Of a stretch of 64,000 bases of DNA, positions 9,178 to 18,815 are shown piece after piece. The stretch comes from Alistipes sp. Zagget8 (lineage in GTDB: Bacteria; Bacteroidota; Bacteroidia; Bacteroidales; Rikenellaceae), in assembly GCA_001941065.1 (NCBI GenBank), contig MSHJ01000005.1:186001-250000 (forward strand), written 5' to 3'. How positions within the stretch are numbered: position 1 is the first letter of the stretch; each line of letters begins with the position of its first letter. A model generated the notes under the pieces. The model had not been told where the DNA came from. It saw only the letters and a program-made list of their open reading frames with translations, and searched no databases. A program made the position numbers and the translations under genes.

Positions 9178-10581
9178 ATGACCTGTCTCAACCACGCTTC
9201 GCTGGCCGCGTCGCTCGCCGCTCTGACCGTGGCCGCCGATGCCGCCGCCGCTTCGAAACCCAAATCCCCCGCCGGGAAACGTCCCGCCGTCATCGTCATC
9301 ATGACCGACCAGCAGACCGCCGGAGCCATGTCGTGCGCCGGCAATCCGTGGGTCCGGACCCCTGCAATGGATGCGCTGGCCGCCGACGGCGTGCGGTTCA
9401 CGCGGGCCTACTGCCCCTATCCGCTGAGCGGTCCCTGCCGCGCCGCGCTCGTCACGGGGCGCATGCCCTTCGAGGTCGGGGCCTTCGACAACGCCATACG
9501 CCCCGCCGCCGCCGATATGCAGGCCGGCATCGGCCACCGCCTCGCCGAGGCGGGTTACGAATGCCTCTACGCCGGGAAATGGCACGTCCCGGAGGTCAAC
9601 CTGCCCGATTCGGGCACGGGATTCCGCCGCATCTCGAAGATGAACGACCCGGCGCTGGCCGACGCCTGCGACGCGGCGCTGAAGGAGTACGACGGACAGA
9701 AGCCGCTTTTTCTGGTGGCTTCGCTGCTCAATCCCCACGAAATCTGCGAATACGGACGCCACGAGACGCTCCAATACGGCGAACTGGCGCCCTTCTCCAC
9801 CGACGAGTGCCCCAACCTTCCGGCCAATTTCATGCCTTCGACCTATGCCGCCGAGGCCCTGACGCTCGAACACGCCTCCTCGCCCCGCTACCACGACACC
9901 TACACCTACACGCAGGACGACTGGCGGCGCTATCTCTATGCCTATTACCGTCTGGTGGAGCGTGCCGACCGTGAGGTGGGCCGCATCGTCGGGGTGCTGA
10001 AGGCGCACGGACTCTACGACGACGCGGCTATCGTCTTCCTCTCGGACCACGGCGACGGCGTGGCCGCCCACGGCTGGAACCAGAAATGGAATCTGCAGGA
10101 GGAGGTCGTCAACGTGCCGCTGATCGTCAAGCCGCCCAAGGGCGCCGGCCTGCGGGGCGTGCGTAACGACGGGGCGCTGTCGAACGTCGGCCTGGACCTC
10201 TACGCCACGGTCTGCGACTATGCGGGCGTCACGCCCGACCCCGAACGTTACCGCGGCCGGAGCCTGCGCCCGGTGGCCGAAGGGCGTCAGGCGACGCTTC
10301 ACGACGAGGTGTTCGTCGAGACACTCCTCCCGGGCCCCGGCATGCGCGGCTGGAGCGTCGTCGGTCCGCGTTACAAATACGTCCTCTACCAGTGGGGCCG
10401 CAACCGCGAGGCGCTGTACGACCTGCAGGACGATCCCGGCGAGATGGTCAATCTGGCCGTCGACCGCCGTTACGAAGGCGAGTTGAACCGCCTGCGCCGC
10501 GCGATGTACGACTGGGGCGTGCGCATCGGCGATCCGAAGCTCGTGCGCAACCTGCGTCCCTTTGCCGAACCCCGAAACTGA
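9178..10581 (+). CDS. S1-family sulfatase, serine type (exported)
   Basis: The 467-residue enzyme has a short signal-like N terminus, then the sulfatase fold. The signature SGPCRAALVTG (Ser84) is the formylglycine motif of serine-type sulfatases, which need an anaerobic sulfatase-maturating enzyme encoded elsewhere. Metal and substrate residues are visible in TDQQ (Asp44), AGKWH (Lys134, His136) and LSDHGDG (about 280). It heads an operon with a second sulfatase, PHP-like protein, ROK kinase, MFS porter and lyase, so it probably removes sulfate from heparin or heparan oligosaccharides. Which position it attacks (N, 2-O, 3-O or 6-O) cannot be read from sequence alone. The start at 9178 is the ATG that follows the promoter; the open frame begins earlier at 9091. 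Confidence 0.85.
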   Translation: MTCLNHASLAASLAALTVAADAAAASKPKSPAGKRPAVIVIMTDQQTAGAMSCAGNPWVRTPAMDALAADGVRFTRAYCPYPLSGPCRAALVTGRMPFEVGAFDNAIRPAAADMQAGIGHRLAEAGYECLYAGKWHVPEVNLPDSGTGFRRISKMNDPALADACDAALKEYDGQKPLFLVASLLNPHEICEYGRHETLQYGELAPFSTDECPNLPANFMPSTYAAEALTLEHASSPRYHDTYTYTQDDWRRYLYAYYRLVERADREVGRIVGVLKAHGLYDDAAIVFLSDHGDGVAAHGWNQKWNLQEEVVNVPLIVKPPKGAGLRGVRNDGALSNVGLDLYATVCDYAGVTPDPERYRGRSLRPVAEGRQATLHDEVFVETLLPGPGMRGWSVVGPRYKYVLYQWGRNREALYDLQDDPGEMVNLAVDRRYEGELNRLRRAMYDWGVRIGDPKLVRNLRPFAEPRN

Positions 10582-10597
10582 TAACCGATCTGAATAT

Positions 10598-12268
10598 ATG
10601 AAAAACCTCGATTCCATGCGTTGCGGCGTGCGTTATGCCGCCGTTCCGCTGACGCTGGCAGCCCTTGCGGGGTGCAGCGAGGGGCGTTCCAAACGTCCCA
10701 ACATCATCGTCATGATGACCGACGACCACACCGCGCAGGCCATGAGCTGTTACGGCAGCCTGCTGGTCGAAACCCCCAATCTCGACCGGCTGGCGCGTGA
10801 GGGCATGCTCTTCGAGAGCTGTTATGTCTCCAACGCCATCTCGGGCCCCTCGCGGGCTTGCATCCTCACGGGCAAGTACAGCCATGTGAACGGCTTCACG
10901 GACAATTCGCGCACCTTCGACGGCGACCAGCAGACCTTCCCCAAACTGCTGCACGACGCCGGTTATCAGACGGCGATGATCGGCAAGTGGCACCTCAATT
11001 CCGACCCGCAGGGATTCGATTTCTGGAGCATCCTCGTGGGGCAGGGCGAGTACTATTCGCCGCTGTTCATCGAGAACGGCGAGGAGCGTACCGAGCCGGG
11101 CTACGTCACGGATGTCATCACCGACAAGGCCATCGGATTTCTCGAACGGCGCGACAAGTCGCGTCCCTTCGCCATGCTCTACTACCACAAGGCCCCGCAC
11201 CGCAACTGGATGCCGGCGCAGCGTCACCTGGGCATCAACGACGATCGGGTCTTCCCCGAGCCTTTCAACCTGCTGGACGACTATTCGGGCCGCGGCAGCG
11301 CCGCCCGCGAGCAGGCGATGGAGATCGGCCGCGACATGTGGCCCGAGTGGGACCTCAAGCTGATGACCCCCGAACAGCTGGCGCAGTCGTACGAGCTCGA
11401 AACCTCGGGCGACGCCAACAAGGACGATGTGTCGCGTGCCAACGACTGGCGCAGCAGCGTCATGCAGTACCAGGCGGCCTACAACCGCATGACCCCCGAA
11501 GAGCGGGCCAACTGGGACCGGGCCTATGCCCCGCGCATCGCCGAGTACGAGCGCATGAAGGGCAGCGTGTCGCAGGAGGAGCTGACGCGCTGGAAATACC
11601 AGCAGTATATGAAAGACTACTGCGCCGTGATCAAAGGCGTCGACGAGAACGTCGGGCGTCTGCTGAACTACCTCGAGGAGATCGGCGAGCTGGACAATAC
11701 GATCATCGTCTACACCTCCGACCAGGGGTTCTTCTTGGGCGAGCACGGCTGGTTCGACAAGCGGTTCATGTACGAGGAATGCCAGCGCACGCCGCTGTTG
11801 GTGCGCTATCCGAAAGCCGTTGCGGCGGGCGTCCGCACGAAGGCGCTGGCCATGAACATCGACCTGGCCCCGACGTTCGTCGACATGGCCGGGCTGGAGG
11901 TTCCCGCCGACATGCAGGGACGTTCGCTGAAGGGCGTGCTCACCTCGGGCGGCAAGACCCCCGAAGCGTGGCGCACGGGGGTCTACTACCACTATTACGA
12001 ATACCCCTCGTGGCACTCCGTGAAGCGTCATTACGGCGTCCGGACCAACGATTACAAGCTCATCCATTTCTACAACGACGTAGACGAATGGGAGTTGTAC
12101 GACCTGAAGAAGGACCCGCACGAGATGCGCAACGTCTACAACGACCCCGGCTACGCCCCGGTGCGCAGCGACATGCACGCGCGTCTGGAAAAGCTCCAGC
12201 AGGAGTGCGGCGACACGGACCCCTGCGAACGGGAGTACGAATTTTTCCGCGGCGCGGACCAGTTATAG
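10598..12268 (+). CDS. S1-family sulfatase lipoprotein, probable N-acetylglucosamine-6-O-sulfatase
   Basis: The 556-residue protein has a lipobox (ALAGC, Cys26) and the sulfatase signature SGPSRACILTG with Ser82 as formylglycine precursor. Other active-site parts are MMTDDHTAQAM, IGKWHLN (Lys130, His132), YTSDQGFFLGEHGWFDKRF and the downstream lysine. Overall it resembles GlcNAc-6-sulfatases of the S1_11 group, including the enzyme in the B. thetaiotaomicron heparan locus, so 6-O-desulfation of glucosamine is likely; the subfamily is from memory. It follows the first sulfatase by 16 bases and the two share only the general fold. The ATG at 10598 opens the signal peptide; the frame's upstream ATG at 10562 lies inside the previous gene. 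Confidence 0.85.
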   Translation: MKNLDSMRCGVRYAAVPLTLAALAGCSEGRSKRPNIIVMMTDDHTAQAMSCYGSLLVETPNLDRLAREGMLFESCYVSNAISGPSRACILTGKYSHVNGFTDNSRTFDGDQQTFPKLLHDAGYQTAMIGKWHLNSDPQGFDFWSILVGQGEYYSPLFIENGEERTEPGYVTDVITDKAIGFLERRDKSRPFAMLYYHKAPHRNWMPAQRHLGINDDRVFPEPFNLLDDYSGRGSAAREQAMEIGRDMWPEWDLKLMTPEQLAQSYELETSGDANKDDVSRANDWRSSVMQYQAAYNRMTPEERANWDRAYAPRIAEYERMKGSVSQEELTRWKYQQYMKDYCAVIKGVDENVGRLLNYLEEIGELDNTIIVYTSDQGFFLGEHGWFDKRFMYEECQRTPLLVRYPKAVAAGVRTKALAMNIDLAPTFVDMAGLEVPADMQGRSLKGVLTSGGKTPEAWRTGVYYHYYEYPSWHSVKRHYGVRTNDYKLIHFYNDVDEWELYDLKKDPHEMRNVYNDPGYAPVRSDMHARLEKLQQECGDTDPCEREYEFFRGADQL

Positions 12269-12292
12269 GAACAACTTAAAACACACCATACG

Positions 12293-13936
12293 ATGGATAG
12301 AAGAAATTTTCTGAAGGCTTCGGGCTGGACCCTGCTCGGCCTGGCGGCCGCGGGGACGATTCCCGGATGCGCGAAACTGGGCGACAAAGATTCGCTGCCC
12401 GGCGATCTGAAAAAAGGATTCCCCTCGCTCAAGGACCTCAAGGTCTTCTGGGGCGACGTACACAACCACTGCAACGTGACCTACGGCCACGGCGACCTCT
12501 CGGACGCCCTTGCCGCTGCCGAACAGCAGCTGGATTTCGTCTCGGTGACGCCCCACGCCTTGTGGCCCGACATCCCGGGCGAGAACGACCCGCGCCTGAA
12601 CTGGGTCATCGGCTACCACACCGAGGCGTTCAGGCGCCTGCGTGCCGGGGGTTATGACAAATACCTGGCGGCCGTCAAGGCGGCCAACCGTCCGGGCGAA
12701 TTCCTGACCTTCCCCTCCTACGAATGTCACAGCATGGAGCACGGCGACCATGTGGCGTTGTTCCACGGCTTCGACGCCCCGCTGGTCGAGTGCACCTCGG
12801 TTCCCGACCTCAAGGAGAGGCTCAAAGAGTACGACTGCTACATTACGCCCCACCACATGGGCTATATGACCGGATTCCGCGGTTACAACTGGGCGGCTTT
12901 CAAGCAGGACCGGCAAACGCCGTTCGTCGAGATGTTCTCGCGCCACGGACTGGCCGAGAGCGACACGGGCGACTACGACTACCTCCACGACATGGGCCCG
13001 CGTATCTGGGAGGGCTCGATTCAGTACGGGCTGGAGCAGGGCCACAAATTCGGCCTGATGTGCTCCACCGACCAGCACGCCGGCTATCCGGGCAGTTACG
13101 GCGACGGCCGCATCGGCGTCTACGCCCCGGCTTTGGACCGCGACGCCATCTGGGAGAACATGGGCAAACGCCATGTCTGCGGCGTCACGGGCGACAAGAT
13201 CAAGATCGATTTCCGCATCAACGGCGGCGTTTCGGGCGACGTTATCCGGGCCGGACGGCGCGAAATTTACCTCAATGTCGAGGGGCAGAACGCCATCGAC
13301 TACGTGGACCTCATCAAGAACGGCCAGTGCATCGCGCGGCTGAACGGTCCGCACCGCGCCGCGGCGCCTTCGGACGACGTTATCCGCACGAAAATCAAGG
13401 TCAATTTCGGCTGGAACCGCGAGGAGGAATACGTCCATTGGCAGGGGCAGCTGCGGCTGACCGACGGTGAGATCGACGATATGCAGACCTGCTTCCGCGG
13501 TGCGGCCTTCACCTCGCCGCAGCCGGGCGAGACGGAGTTCCACACGCGCGTCAACCGCGTCGTGGAGCGCGACGCACGCCACGTGGCGCTCGACATGTAC
13601 TCGTCGAAGAACCCCAACGTGATGACCCCCGCCATGCAGGGCGTCGTCCTCGACGTGACGGCTCCCCGCACGGCGAAGCTCGTCGCCGAGTTCAACGGAC
13701 ACACCTACGAACACCCGATCGCCGAACTGCTGGAGGGCGCCCGGGCGCATTTCCTGCGCGGATGGCTCTCCGAGGCCGTGCAGTTCGAACGCGCACAGCC
13801 CGAAGCGGCCTTCTGCGTCGGGCACTGCATGGTCGACGACAAGGCCCAGCGCGATACCGATTATTATTATGTGCGCGTGCGCCAGCGTGACGGACAGTGG
13901 GGTTGGAGTTCGCCGATCTGGGTGGAAAGGGCTTAG
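12293..13936 (+). CDS. Tat-exported PHP-like (DUF3604-like) lipoprotein of unknown activity
   Basis: The first 30 residues combine a twin-arginine motif (DRRNFLK) with a lipobox (TIPGC), so a folded, probably metal-loaded protein is exported and lipid-anchored. Residues 50-290 look like a PHP metallo-hydrolase: WGDVHNHCNVTYGHGDL gives the H-x-H pair, and later blocks SYECHSMEHGDHVALFHG, YITPHHMGYM and STDQHAGYPG supply further metal ligands. The last 250 residues are beta-rich. The layout resembles DUF3604 proteins. It sits between a sulfatase (24 bases away) and the ROK kinase (3 bases), so a step in glycosaminoglycan breakdown is likely, but no activity can be assigned. A phosphoesterase or amidase-type hydrolysis are alternatives. 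Confidence 0.7.
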   Translation: MDRRNFLKASGWTLLGLAAAGTIPGCAKLGDKDSLPGDLKKGFPSLKDLKVFWGDVHNHCNVTYGHGDLSDALAAAEQQLDFVSVTPHALWPDIPGENDPRLNWVIGYHTEAFRRLRAGGYDKYLAAVKAANRPGEFLTFPSYECHSMEHGDHVALFHGFDAPLVECTSVPDLKERLKEYDCYITPHHMGYMTGFRGYNWAAFKQDRQTPFVEMFSRHGLAESDTGDYDYLHDMGPRIWEGSIQYGLEQGHKFGLMCSTDQHAGYPGSYGDGRIGVYAPALDRDAIWENMGKRHVCGVTGDKIKIDFRINGGVSGDVIRAGRREIYLNVEGQNAIDYVDLIKNGQCIARLNGPHRAAAPSDDVIRTKIKVNFGWNREEEYVHWQGQLRLTDGEIDDMQTCFRGAAFTSPQPGETEFHTRVNRVVERDARHVALDMYSSKNPNVMTPAMQGVVLDVTAPRTAKLVAEFNGHTYEHPIAELLEGARAHFLRGWLSEAVQFERAQPEAAFCVGHCMVDDKAQRDTDYYYVRVRQRDGQWGWSSPIWVERA

Positions 13937-13939
13937 GAT

Positions 13940-14881
13940 ATGGAACGTTACGCAATCGGAATAGACCTCGGCGGCACTTCGGTGAAGTACGCCGTGGTCG
14001 CCTCTTCGGGGGAGATGCCTTTCAGCGGTCAGCTTCCTGCCTTTGCGCAGGAGAGTGCCGAGGCGGTGCTCGGACAGGTCCTGAAAGGCGTTGAAGCCTG
14101 CCGGGAATACGCCGTGAGCGAGGGCCTGACGCTGGCCGGGGTCGGTGTCGGTACCCCGGGAGTCGTCTCGGCCGACGGACGCACGGTGCTGGGCGGTGCG
14201 GAGAATATCGCGGGGTGGGAGAATATCCCCCTCGCCGGCCGCGTCGAGGAGGCTGAGGGGCTGAAGACCCTCGCCGGCAATGATGCCAATATGATGGCGC
14301 TGGGCGAGACGTTGTTCGGCGCCGCCAAGGGAGCCACGGATGTGGTTTTCGTCACCGTCGGCACCGGCATCGGCTGCGGCGTGCTGATTGACGGACGCCT
14401 CTACCGGGGCTACCGCAACCGCGGCATGGAGATGGGCCACATCACCGTCAAATGCGACGGCGAGGCGTGCGCCTGCGGCGGGGTGGGGTGTCTGGAGCAC
14501 TACGCCTCGACCTCGGCGCTCGTCCGGAGGTTCTGCGCCCTGAGCGGCAGCGACGGCGGTGCGGAATGCGACGTCGACGGCAAGGATGTGGTTTTCTTCT
14601 ACAAGGAGGGCAATCCGGCCGCCGTGCAGGCCATGGAGGAGCACTGGAACTACCTCGCGCACGGCATCGCCTCGATGATCAACCTCTTCGCCCCGCAGCG
14701 CGTGGTGGTCGGGGGCGGCATCTCCGAGGCCGGGGATTTCTACCTCGAAAAATTGCGCGAAGGGGTCCGGCGGCAGATGATGTCGGTCTGCGGCGGGGAT
14801 ACCGAACTCGTGGCCGCCACGCTGGGCAACCGGGCCGGATGTATGGGCGCCGCGGGGCTGGTGCTGGATAAAATGCGGTGA
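13940..14881 (+). CDS. ROK-family sugar kinase
   Basis: The 313-residue protein carries the ROK hallmarks: phosphate-binding IGIDLGGTSVKYA at the start, the catalytic-aspartate block AGNDANMMALGE, the glycine loop TVGTGIGCGVLIDG and the zinc site GHITVKCDGEACACGGVGCL. It lacks the N-terminal helix-turn-helix of ROK repressors, so it is an enzyme. In this operon the likely substrate is N-acetylglucosamine or glucosamine released from heparan; glucose or galactose remain possible. It starts 3 bases after the PHP-like gene and its stop overlaps the MFS start region, which suggests translational coupling. Confidence 0.85.
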   Translation: MERYAIGIDLGGTSVKYAVVASSGEMPFSGQLPAFAQESAEAVLGQVLKGVEACREYAVSEGLTLAGVGVGTPGVVSADGRTVLGGAENIAGWENIPLAGRVEEAEGLKTLAGNDANMMALGETLFGAAKGATDVVFVTVGTGIGCGVLIDGRLYRGYRNRGMEMGHITVKCDGEACACGGVGCLEHYASTSALVRRFCALSGSDGGAECDVDGKDVVFFYKEGNPAAVQAMEEHWNYLAHGIASMINLFAPQRVVVGGGISEAGDFYLEKLREGVRRQMMSVCGGDTELVAATLGNRAGCMGAAGLVLDKMR

Positions 14882-14883
14882 CG

Positions 14884-16152
14884 ATGAGACAGCGCAACTA
14901 CCGGATCGTGGCCCTCATCATGGGCTTCTGGTTCGTGATCTCGTTCATCACCAACATCATCGGGCCGCTGATTCCCGACATCATCGACAATTTCCGCCTG
15001 ACGCACCTCGCGCTGGCGGGGTTCATCCCGATGTCGTTCTTTCTGGCCTACGGCATCATGTCGATTCCGGCGGGGATGTTCATCGAGCGTTTCAGCCAGA
15101 AAGCCGTGCTCACGGCGGGTTTCACGCTGCCGCTGGCCGGATCGCTCCTTTTTGCGTTCTGTCCGACGTTCCCCGTGCTGCTGGCCTCGTCGTTCACCAT
15201 CGGGCTGGGTATGGCCATGCTCCAGACCACGATCAACCCGCTGACCCGCGTGGCGGGCGGCGAGGAGAATTTCGCGTTTTTCTCGGTCATGGGGCAGCTA
15301 GTGTTCGGCGCCGCGTCGTTCGTCAGTCCTTTTGTATATGCGACGTTGGTCGAACGCCTCACCTCGGGCGAACGGCTTGCGGGATTCACGGGACTGCTGC
15401 AAAGGCTGACCCCGCCCGAACTGCCGTGGGTGTCGCTCTACTGGCTTTTCGCGCTGATTCTCGCGGCGGTGATCGTCGTGGTGCTCGCGGTGCGCTTCCC
15501 GCGCATCGAACTGCAGGACGACGAATGCAGCGGCAGCCTGCATTCCTACCGGGAGTTGCTGAAAAACAAATACGTCTACCTCTTTTTCTTCGGGATGCTG
15601 GCTTACACGGCCTCCGAGCAGGGCGTGGCCAACTGGATTTCGGAATTCCTGCGCTCGTACCACGGACTCGACCCGCAGACGGTCGGCGCTCCTGTCGTGG
15701 GACGCTTCTGGGGCTATATGTCCGTGGGATGCCTCGCGGGCCTCTTCGCCCTGAAGCTCTGGAACTGGCGCATTGTCCTCAAGGTCTCGGGGGCACTGGC
15801 CGTCGCTTCGCTGCTGGCGGCGTTGTTCGGTCCGGCAGGCGTCGCCGTGCAGGCCTTCCCCGCCGTGGGGTTCTCAATCTCGGTGATGTTCTCCATCGTG
15901 ATGTCCACGGGGCTCAACTCCGTCGACCGTTACCACGGATCGTTGGCCGGCATCCTCTGCACGGGCATCGCCGGAGGCGCCCTGGGACCCCTCATCGTGG
16001 GGTGGCTGGGTGACCTCGCGGGACTGCGCATCGCCCTGCTGTTCGTCTGCCTGACCATCGGTTATATCGTCAGCATCGCTTTCTGGGCACGGCCGCTGGT
16101 CGAAAACAAATGCGTCCGCTTTTCCGAACTCTTTAAATCCGCTGAACGATGA
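14884..16152 (+). CDS. MFS sugar porter (glucose/galactose FucP-like type)
   Basis: The protein has about 12 transmembrane helices and the sequence character of Bacteroidetes glucose/galactose porters (FITNIIGPLIPDIIDNF, helix 2 GIMSIPAGMFIERFSQK, QTTINPLTRVAGG). It should move a monosaccharide across the inner membrane by proton symport. The ROK kinase just before it would trap the sugar. Two starts are possible: ATG at 14884, two bases after the kinase stop, or GTG at 14878 overlapping it by four bases (GTGA). I take the ATG. Its own stop overlaps the next gene's ATG by four bases. Confidence 0.85.
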   Translation: MRQRNYRIVALIMGFWFVISFITNIIGPLIPDIIDNFRLTHLALAGFIPMSFFLAYGIMSIPAGMFIERFSQKAVLTAGFTLPLAGSLLFAFCPTFPVLLASSFTIGLGMAMLQTTINPLTRVAGGEENFAFFSVMGQLVFGAASFVSPFVYATLVERLTSGERLAGFTGLLQRLTPPELPWVSLYWLFALILAAVIVVVLAVRFPRIELQDDECSGSLHSYRELLKNKYVYLFFFGMLAYTASEQGVANWISEFLRSYHGLDPQTVGAPVVGRFWGYMSVGCLAGLFALKLWNWRIVLKVSGALAVASLLAALFGPAGVAVQAFPAVGFSISVMFSIVMSTGLNSVDRYHGSLAGILCTGIAGGALGPLIVGWLGDLAGLRIALLFVCLTIGYIVSIAFWARPLVENKCVRFSELFKSAER

Positions 16153-18686
16153 AACGAATCCTGCTTTTTGCCGCGCTATTCGCGCTTCTCGACGCCGCGG
16201 CGCAACTCCCGGCCGAAATCCGGCTCGACAAACAATCGCTGCGGCCCCGCTACCGCGAATGGGCCCAGCCTGCGGGCGGCACGGCCGTGACGCAGAATCC
16301 GCCCGCCCTGCTCTGGCCCGCCTCGGGCGATTCGAAACGCGCGGTCTACCGCGTGCGGCTGTCGCAGGACAGCACCTTTGCCGGAGTTACGCCCTCGGAG
16401 CCCTTCGAATGGGCGGCTTATGCCTGCCACGAACCGCTGGCCGAAGGCCGCTGGTACTGGCAGTGGTCCGTCACGGAACCCGGCGGTGCGGAGCGCTGGT
16501 CGGCGGTCAATGCCTTCACGGTCGATGCTTCGTGCAGGCGGTTCGCCACCCCGACGGGTGCGGAACTGGCACGTAAGGTCGCCGCCATGCCGCACCACCG
16601 GCTCTATGTCTCCCGCGATGGGGCGGATGCCTTCCGAACCCGGGCGCAGCGGAATCCCGAGGCGCAGGAACTGGTGCGCAAGGCCCGCAAAAACCTGTCT
16701 ATGGACCTCGTGCCCGTCGCACCCACGCGGCCCCGCGACACCACGGGGATGACGCCTTTCCAGAAAAAGTCGCTCATCAATTTCATGTACCACAAATTCG
16801 GCGAGGTGGTCACGCAGCCCGTCGTCGATTTCTCGATGGCCTACCTGCTCACGGGCGAGGAGCCGTTCCGCGACGCCGCGGTGCGCCACGCCCTGCACGC
16901 CGCGGCGCTGCCCGTTGACAGCGACGCCACGTCGGAGGATTTCAACCGCTCGGCCATCATGTACGGACTGGCCGTGGGTTATGACACGGCCTGCGACCGC
17001 ATGACCCCCGCCGAGCGGGCCGCGGTGCTCGAAGCCATCCGCGTTCGCGGGGAGCATTTCTACAAACACTACGTCAAGGATTTCGAGACCCACTCGATGG
17101 ACAACCACGTCTGGCAGCACACCTTCCGCAACTTTCTTTTCACGTCGATCGCCACGCTGGGCGACCTGCCCGAGGCCGAAAAATGGTTCCGCTACTGTTA
17201 TGAAATCTGGTGTGCACGCTTCCCGATCCTGGGCGGCGACGACGGCGGCTGGCACGACGGCAGCAGCTATATGCAGGCCAACCTCGTGACGTTCGTCTAT
17301 GTGCCGTTCGTCCTCTCGCGCCTGACGGGCACGGATTTCTTCGACCTGCCGTGGTACCGCAACCTGCCGTCGTTCCTCGTCTACTCCTTCCCGAAAGGCT
17401 CCTATGCCACGGGTTTCGGCGACGATTACGAGAAGATGACCTCCCCGTCGCAGCTCTACATGGGCTTCGCCGACGCGTTGGCCCGTGAGCTTCCGAGCCC
17501 CGAGGCGCGGTGGTATGCCGACCAGCTTATCGGCGGCGATCCGAAGAACCTCTACCGTTCGAAGGGTTTCACGCTCTACCGCATCCTGACCGACAAACCT
17601 GCCGACCGAGTGGCTCCGAAGGCCCCCGCCCGCAACACCTCGCGGTTCTATCCCGATGCCGGGTTCTCGCTGATGCACACCGATCCGGCCGACGCTTCGG
17701 ACGACCTGATGGCGGCTTTCTTCGCCCTGCCGTTCGGCTCGACGGGACACGCCCACGCCGCGCACAACGGCTTCACGATCAACTATGGCGGCCGCCAGTT
17801 GTTCGGCGGCACGGGTTACTATTCGAATTTCAACGACAAACATACGCTGATGCACTACCGCTCGCGGGGCCACAACACGATTCTCGCCGACGGACTGGCG
17901 CAGGTCATCGGCGAGAACGGCTACGGCTGGCTGGCGCGTTTCGCCGACAACGAGGCGCTGACCTACACGCTGGGCGATGCCTCGCACGCCTACGATTCGA
18001 TCCGCACGCCGTTCTGGATCGACCGCATGGAAAAATCGGAGGTGGCCTACACGCCCGAAAACGGCCTCGGCGACCCGGGCGTCACGCGCTTCCGCCGTCA
18101 TTTCCTCTTCCTGAAACCCGACGTGATCGTCGTTTACGACGAACTCGAGGCCCGCAAACCCGTCGCGTGGACGTGGCTGCTGCATAGTCACAACCGTATG
18201 GCGCCGGCCGGGGAAAATGCCGTTGCGGCCTCCAACGGGCTGGCCGAGGGGCGGATGGACCTCTTCACCTCAAGCGGTTTGGAGCTGAATCTGACCGACC
18301 GGTTCTTCTCCCCGGCGATCAACTGGAAGAAGCGCACGGGGCCCGACGGCAAGGTGCAGGAGTATACGAACCAGTGGCATGCCGAGTTCACGACCCCGGC
18401 AAAGAGCCGGACGCAGCGTTTTCTGGCCGTCTTCCGCATCACGCCCGACGGGCGGAAGCCGCTGGCGCTGAAACGCGATGCGAAGGGCCGCGTGACGGTC
18501 GGCGGATGGACCGTCTCGGCGGAGCTCGACGCCTCGAAGCCCGCGTCGTTCGGCGTCACGGATCACCGTGGCAACGCCGTGTTCTACAATACCTCCGCGT
18601 CGAAGACCGCGGGCAGCACCGTCGTGTGTGGCAGGGGCGAGCCTGCCCGCGAACTGGTCGATACGGTGCCCGCTTCGGTGCGCTGA
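16149..18686 (+). CDS. DUF4962/heparinase II/III-family lyase, probable PL15-like exolytic heparinase
   Basis: The 845-residue secreted protein (signal MKRILLFAALFALLDAAA) has an N-terminal Ig-like region, residues 25-130, matching DUF4962 (QNPPALLWPASGDSKRAVYR). An alpha/alpha toroid follows (FETHSMDNHVWQHTFRNF with candidate catalytic Asn/His; GGDDGGWHDGSSYMQ), then the heparinase II/III beta-sandwich (GSTGHAHAAHNGFTINYGG, SRGHNTILADG). This order is that of PL15 enzymes, which include exo-acting heparin/heparan lyases in Bacteroides. It is not close to the two PL12 proteins here. The ATGA overlap with the MFS gene ties it to the operon. Oligo-alginate lyase (also PL15) is the alternative; the sulfatases argue against it. 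Confidence 0.78.
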   Translation: MKRILLFAALFALLDAAAQLPAEIRLDKQSLRPRYREWAQPAGGTAVTQNPPALLWPASGDSKRAVYRVRLSQDSTFAGVTPSEPFEWAAYACHEPLAEGRWYWQWSVTEPGGAERWSAVNAFTVDASCRRFATPTGAELARKVAAMPHHRLYVSRDGADAFRTRAQRNPEAQELVRKARKNLSMDLVPVAPTRPRDTTGMTPFQKKSLINFMYHKFGEVVTQPVVDFSMAYLLTGEEPFRDAAVRHALHAAALPVDSDATSEDFNRSAIMYGLAVGYDTACDRMTPAERAAVLEAIRVRGEHFYKHYVKDFETHSMDNHVWQHTFRNFLFTSIATLGDLPEAEKWFRYCYEIWCARFPILGGDDGGWHDGSSYMQANLVTFVYVPFVLSRLTGTDFFDLPWYRNLPSFLVYSFPKGSYATGFGDDYEKMTSPSQLYMGFADALARELPSPEARWYADQLIGGDPKNLYRSKGFTLYRILTDKPADRVAPKAPARNTSRFYPDAGFSLMHTDPADASDDLMAAFFALPFGSTGHAHAAHNGFTINYGGRQLFGGTGYYSNFNDKHTLMHYRSRGHNTILADGLAQVIGENGYGWLARFADNEALTYTLGDASHAYDSIRTPFWIDRMEKSEVAYTPENGLGDPGVTRFRRHFLFLKPDVIVVYDELEARKPVAWTWLLHSHNRMAPAGENAVAASNGLAEGRMDLFTSSGLELNLTDRFFSPAINWKKRTGPDGKVQEYTNQWHAEFTTPAKSRTQRFLAVFRITPDGRKPLALKRDAKGRVTVGGWTVSAELDASKPASFGVTDHRGNAVFYNTSASKTAGSTVVCGRGEPARELVDTVPASVR

Positions 18687-18702
18687 CGCCGCACGCAGAC
18701 CT

Positions 18703-18738
18703 GCCGCCGGACGTGTTTCACGCCCGGCGGCGCTTTTT
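18703..18738 (+). terminator. Intrinsic terminator of the sulfatase-lyase operon
   Basis: GCCGCCGG and CCGGCGGC form a strong stem around a 13-base loop and are followed by GCTTTTT. It ends the rightward operon 16 bases after the lyase stop and separates it from the HTCS gene. The remaining bases to 18816 hold no clear consensus promoter (TATATTTA at 18792 is the nearest). Confidence 0.75.
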
Positions 18739-18815
18739 CCGGGACCGAAAAAACGACCCGAAGCCGCGGATTTTCCGAAAAAATAACGTATATTTATACG
18801 CTAAGCTGTTGCACT

